From positions 431,693 to 495,692 of the forward strand of contig CAWGXI010000005.1 of assembly GCA_963826515.1 (NCBI GenBank): DNA of 64,000 nt, read 5' to 3'. The DNA comes from DATFVJ01 sp963826515. Its GTDB lineage: Bacteria > Actinomycetota > Actinomycetes > Streptosporangiales > Streptosporangiaceae. Positions 62,360 to 64,000 of this stretch are shown piece after piece (the first letter of the stretch is position 1; each line of letters opens with the position of its first letter). Both the position numbers and the translations under genes were made by a program. Below the pieces are notes generated by a model. The model had not been told where the DNA came from. It saw only the letters and a list, made by a program, of their open reading frames with translations, and searched no databases.

Positions 62360-63214
62360 GTGACTGAGCCCACCCGAGCCATCGACTTCCACGTACACCT
62401 GCCAACGCCCGACTGGCTGGACGGCAGCATGGCGGGCTACGTCGAGGCGGCAGAAGCTTACTTCCGCTCCCCGGTGCAGCGGGCCTCCCTTGACGAGCTC
62501 GCGGCCAGGTACCGCGAGTTGCGGGCGATGGCAGTGCTGCTGGCCTGGGATGCGGAGACAGCGACCGGCCGGCCGCGGGTACCCAACGAGACTGTGGCCG
62601 CCGCCTGCCGGGATCATCCCGACGTCTTCGTGGGCGTCGGCAGCGTGGACCCGCACAAGGGGGACGCGGCCGTCGCCGAGGTGGCGAACATCGCGCATCT
62701 CGGGCTGCGTGGAGTGAAGTTTCACCCGTCGCTGCAGGCGTTCGCGCCCGACGACCCCTCGTACCGGCCGATCTTCGCCGCCTGCGAGCAGCAAGGCCTG
62801 CTCGCGTTGTTCCACACGGGAACCAGCGGGATCGGCGCGGGGCAGCCGGGGGGCCAGGGCATCATGCTGGACTACGCCAGGCCGATCAGGCTCGACGCCG
62901 TCGCCGCCGCCCACCCGGCGTTGACGGTGGTAGCCGCGCATTTCGGCTGGCCGTGGCACATGGAACTTGTCGCCATGGCGCTACACAAATCCAACGTGTA
63001 CATCGACATCTCCGGTTGGTCGCCCCGCCGCATCCCTGCCGAGCTGATAAGCGAACTGCGCGGGCGATTGTCCGGGCGGTTCTGCTGGGGCAGCGACTTC
63101 CCCTTCCTGACCCCTGAACGGTGCCTTGCCGAATTCGACGATCTCGGGCTGCCGGACGACGTGGCCGGCCGGGTGCGCTACGCGAACGCGGCCCGGATCC
63201 TCGGCCTTGCCTAA
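62360..63214 (+). CDS. Amidohydrolase family protein (ACMSD-like)
   Basis: The metal-binding HxH is at IDFHVHLPTP (residues 8-17). Later ligands are in LRGVKFHPSLQAF, VVAAHFGWPWHMELVAMA and the Asp in CWGSDFPFLTPERC. The 284-residue length fits the amidohydrolase 2 (ACMSD/hydratase) group, which carries out decarboxylation or hydration of aromatic breakdown products. Start is GTG 62360. It is probably co-transcribed with the acyl-CoA ligase, suggesting a small catabolic unit. Confidence 0.88.
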   Translation: MTEPTRAIDFHVHLPTPDWLDGSMAGYVEAAEAYFRSPVQRASLDELAARYRELRAMAVLLAWDAETATGRPRVPNETVAAACRDHPDVFVGVGSVDPHKGDAAVAEVANIAHLGLRGVKFHPSLQAFAPDDPSYRPIFAACEQQGLLALFHTGTSGIGAGQPGGQGIMLDYARPIRLDAVAAAHPALTVVAAHFGWPWHMELVAMALHKSNVYIDISGWSPRRIPAELISELRGRLSGRFCWGSDFPFLTPERCLAEFDDLGLPDDVAGRVRYANAARILGLA

Positions 63215-63241
63215 GTGGGTGCCACCGTAAGTTCGTCGGGG

Positions 63242-63478
63242 TCATGCGGCGGTCGCCAGGCCGGTCTGGCGGGTGGGTGCAGGCTGCTGGTGACCGCCGA
63301 TGCGCCGGAGCAGGTCCGTGAGGTCGGCGGCGGTGAATTTCCAGTTGTAGGGCTTCGCGGTCTGGTTGTAGCGGCCGGTGAAGGCGAGCAGGGTCCCGGA
63401 TAGCTGCTCTAGGCTGGCGAAGTCGTTGGGCGAGACGACCTTCTTCTGGATGACGGAGAAGAAGATCTCGATTAACCG
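63242..63478 (-). pseudogene. C-terminal remnant of an IS630-type transposase
   Basis: Residues RLIEIFFSVIQKKVVSPNDF then FTGRYNQTAKPYNWKF match the end of IS630-group transposases, where the first segment supplies the catalytic Glu. Nothing upstream in this frame matches; the sequence there is the end of the recombinase gene in another frame. Only about 78 codons remain. Confidence 0.75.
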
Positions 63479-63494
63479 GCCCTGGGGGGCGGGG

Positions 63495-64000
63495 TCAAGC
63501 GCTGGGGCCTGTTCCGGCGTGTCGGGCGAGCCGGTCGAGGTGTTTTTGGATGCTGGCGATGACGCGTGAGTGCCGGGCGACTTCGGTGTGCCAGCCGCGT
63601 TCGGCGGCGTCGTCGCGGAGCGCGGTGGCGTCGGTGAGCTGGGCCTGGAGGGCGGGGATGAACTCGGGGGCGGTGGCGAAGTTGTCGCACTGCTCGCAGA
63701 TGTTGGCGTACTGGCATGCCTCGGCGGCAAGCTGCCGGGAGCAGTATCCGTGGGCAACCCGGGTTTTGAGCATCTCGCTGTTCAGCCATCTGATCCGGTC
63801 GGGGATGACGGGCTGGCCGGCCGGGGCGATGGCCATGGTCAGCCTGGCGCGGGCCTTGCCCATTGCCTCGTCGTAGGCGGTCCGGACCGCCGGAGCGGCC
63901 AGCGAGGCATACCGCATGGTCATCTCGGTGGTGACATGGCCGAGGAGAGCCATCAGTGCCGGCAGCGACATGCCAGCGTTCACGAGGCTTGTCGCGTATG
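63495..64000 (-). CDS. Tyrosine recombinase/integrase, C-terminal part, continues past the right edge
   Basis: The reverse frame is open to the last base. TYATSLVNAGMSLPALMALL followed by GHVTTEMTMRYASL contains the LGH box and the nucleophile Tyr (in MRYAS) of the integrase family; the catalytic Arg and the first His lie outside. After the catalytic end is a tail of about 130 residues with four Cys (YCSRQLAAEACQYANICEQC) that may bind zinc. It may mark the end of an integrated element. The IS630 remnant follows its stop by 16 bp. Confidence 0.82.
   Translation of the reverse strand, partial: YATSLVNAGMSLPALMALLGHVTTEMTMRYASLAAPAVRTAYDEAMGKARARLTMAIAPAGQPVIPDRIRWLNSEMLKTRVAHGYCSRQLAAEACQYANICEQCDNFATAPEFIPALQAQLTDATALRDDAAERGWHTEVARHSRVIASIQKHLDRLARHAGTGPSA

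Noticed and set aside
60932..62959. Long reverse-strand open frame of 675 codons
   Set aside because: It is the shadow of the acyl-CoA ligase and amidohydrolase genes, both of which have full motif sets.
1..64000. tRNA or rRNA genes
   Set aside because: I looked in the intergenic regions for cloverleaf signatures and conserved rRNA segments and recognised none; a covariance search would be needed to exclude them fully.

Overview
The window is very GC-rich, dense in genes, and carries families typical of soil Actinomycetota: two DUF574 (Methyltransf_19) methyltransferases, a DUF1707 protein, a deazaflavin (F420)-type nitroreductase-like protein, several ECF sigma factors, a histidine-kinase-like ATP-binding protein, and insertion sequences of the IS701, IS1380, IS1634, IS4-like and ISAzo13 types. 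I cannot name the species from the sequence alone.

Layout. 0-6 kb: a NUDIX hydrolase running off the left edge, a GlxA-like regulator, a frameshifted LLM oxidoreductase, a DUF574 methyltransferase, a DUF2252 protein and an aquaporin. 6.5-15.3 kb: a large MGH1-like glycosidase, Tex, a toxin/PspA-like/XRE fusion with a frameshift, DUF2461 and a flavodoxin. 15.5-26 kb: a fused HyuA-HyuB oxoprolinase-type enzyme and many small metabolic or regulatory genes (YbjQ, DUF1707, GNAT, PaaI thioesterase, HxlR, pentapeptide repeat, deaminase, aldo-keto reductase, DDN-like, AlkB-like). 26.5-30.2 kb: a three-gene molybdenum hydroxylase operon resembling PaoABC. 30.2-33 kb: an lgt-recQ pair. 33-36.4 kb: a second DUF574 gene, a cysteine dioxygenase-rhodanese fusion and psuG. 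36.4-41.8 kb: psuK, split by two complete insertion sequences whose target duplications are readable. 42-49 kb: MFS, XdhC, a Zn-finger/HTH protein, an alkylation-repair-like operon (sigma factor, ogt, 2OG oxygenase), and a divergent ECF sigma gene with two VOC proteins. 49.5-52.3 kb: a second DUF2252 gene and a sigma/anti-sigma pair. 52.8-60 kb: an IS-rich zone (IS701, IS1380, ISAzo13 types). 60-64 kb: acyl-CoA synthetase, amidohydrolase, an IS630 remnant and the C-terminal part of a tyrosine recombinase that leaves the right edge.

Three things stand out. Five complete insertion sequences can be delimited with inverted repeats and target duplications; removing two of them from psuK, and one from a small membrane-protein gene, restores open reading frames exactly. 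Non-coding repeat families recur: a 165-177 bp terminal-inverted-repeat element in three copies and a 67 bp palindrome in two. Seven genes show an apparent frameshift, which points either to gene decay or to base-call errors in the assembly; read-level checking would decide. No tRNA, rRNA or CRISPR array was recognised.
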